A stretch of 5,652 bases of DNA from Chloroflexota bacterium. GTDB taxonomy: Bacteria; Chloroflexota; UBA6077; CF-72. Shown here in pieces: positions 5,401 to 5,652 of this stretch. The translations under genes and the position numbers were made by a program. The notes under the pieces were generated by a model. That model was not told the origin of the DNA. It saw nothing but the letters and a program-made list of their open reading frames with translations, and searched no databases. The stretch lies in the NCBI GenBank assembly GCA_019247135.1, contig JAFAPL010000717.1, positions 1-5,652 on the forward strand. The letters run 5' to 3'. The first letter of the stretch is position 1, and each line of letters starts with the position of its first letter.

Positions 5401-5652
5401 ATGCAGACGCACGCGGCGGTGAGCGAGTACCTCGAGCTGCTCGACTGGCGGCGGCGTGTGAGCGAGCTCTTCGCCGAGCTTCGCCGTCGGCCCGGCGGCG
5501 CCGACACCCTGGCGTGGTTCCGATCCGAGAAGGACGAGCTGTTCCGATCGCACCCGCAGAGCCCGATCCCGGCCGACGAACGCGCAAGCTTCACGCGCCT
5601 CAACTATTGGCCCTACAACGCGTCGGCGCGAGTCGAAGCGCGCTTCGACTCG
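5401..5652 (+). CDS. DUF1684 family protein, 3' partial
   Basis: The frame is open from ATG 5401 to the window end, giving the first 84 residues. The sequence carries what I recognise as the N-terminal signature of DUF1684 proteins: LDWRRRVSELFAELR (14-28), WFRSEKDELFRSHPQSP (39-55) and LNYWPYNASARVEARF (67-82). The function of the family is unknown to me. No signal peptide or membrane segment is visible in this part, so a cytoplasmic location is likely. The ATG is chosen because the family-like sequence starts within 14 residues of it and a -10-like CATAAT lies six bases upstream with no ribosome binding site, suggesting leaderless translation. It is divergent from the membrane/DUF4097 gene and shares the dyad-rich 164-bp region with it. 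The remaining domain and the stop codon lie beyond the window. Confidence 0.82.
   Translation, partial: MQTHAAVSEYLELLDWRRRVSELFAELRRRPGGADTLAWFRSEKDELFRSHPQSPIPADERASFTRLNYWPYNASARVEARFDS

Noticed and set aside
4503..5603. 366-residue minus-strand ORF spanning the intergenic region and the start of the DUF1684 gene
   Set aside because: It is an alternate-frame shadow of the membrane-protein gene, with Arg/Ala/Gly-rich composition, and it crosses both divergent promoters and the recognisable DUF1684 N-terminus.
1..5652. CRISPR array, insertion sequence, tRNA or phage module
   Set aside because: No spaced direct repeats, transposase motifs, terminal inverted repeats with target duplications or tRNA-like folds were seen by eye; nearly all of the window is explained by four ordinary genes.

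Overview
The window comes from a GC-rich bacterial chromosome of an unidentified, probably free-living organism. Dense coding, a GTG start, and start codons that sit directly downstream of -10-like hexamers instead of Shine-Dalgarno sites point to a high-GC lineage that uses leaderless mRNAs, such as Actinomycetota or Chloroflexota/Dormibacterota-like soil bacteria. This placement is inferred from style only, because no rRNA or marker gene is present.

Layout: (1) Bases 1-651 (+) hold a class I SAM-dependent methyltransferase lacking only its extreme N-terminus. (2) Bases 689-3838 (+) hold a 1049-residue Asp-box (BNR) beta-propeller protein of the sortilin/VPS10-like family often labelled 'glycosyl hydrolase'; it has no visible signal peptide. 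(3) Bases 3839-5236 (-) hold a membrane protein with about seven N-terminal transmembrane segments of the LiaI/LiaF (DUF5668) type joined to a C-terminal DUF4097 beta-strand repeat domain. Its stop codon directly abuts that of gene 2, so the two are convergent with no spacer. (4) Bases 5401-5652 (+) hold the first 84 codons of a DUF1684 protein that runs off the window.

The 164-bp divergent intergenic region (5237-5400) is unusually rich in dyad symmetry. It holds two perfect 10-bp palindromes, a 7-bp-stem hairpin sequence and a 19-bp operator-like dyad covering the expected -35 region of the DUF1684 gene. These, and the identical -10-to-start spacing at the GTG of gene 2 and the ATG of gene 4, are the most interesting non-coding signals.

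The genes do not form an evident pathway. The methyltransferase and propeller genes are co-oriented and 37 bp apart, so they could be co-transcribed, although the second seems to have its own -10 element. The membrane/DUF4097 gene is a probable envelope protein, with no linked two-component system, sigma factor or PspC gene in view. I found no CRISPR array, mobile element, tRNA/rRNA or phage gene, and no convincing evidence of a new multi-gene system.
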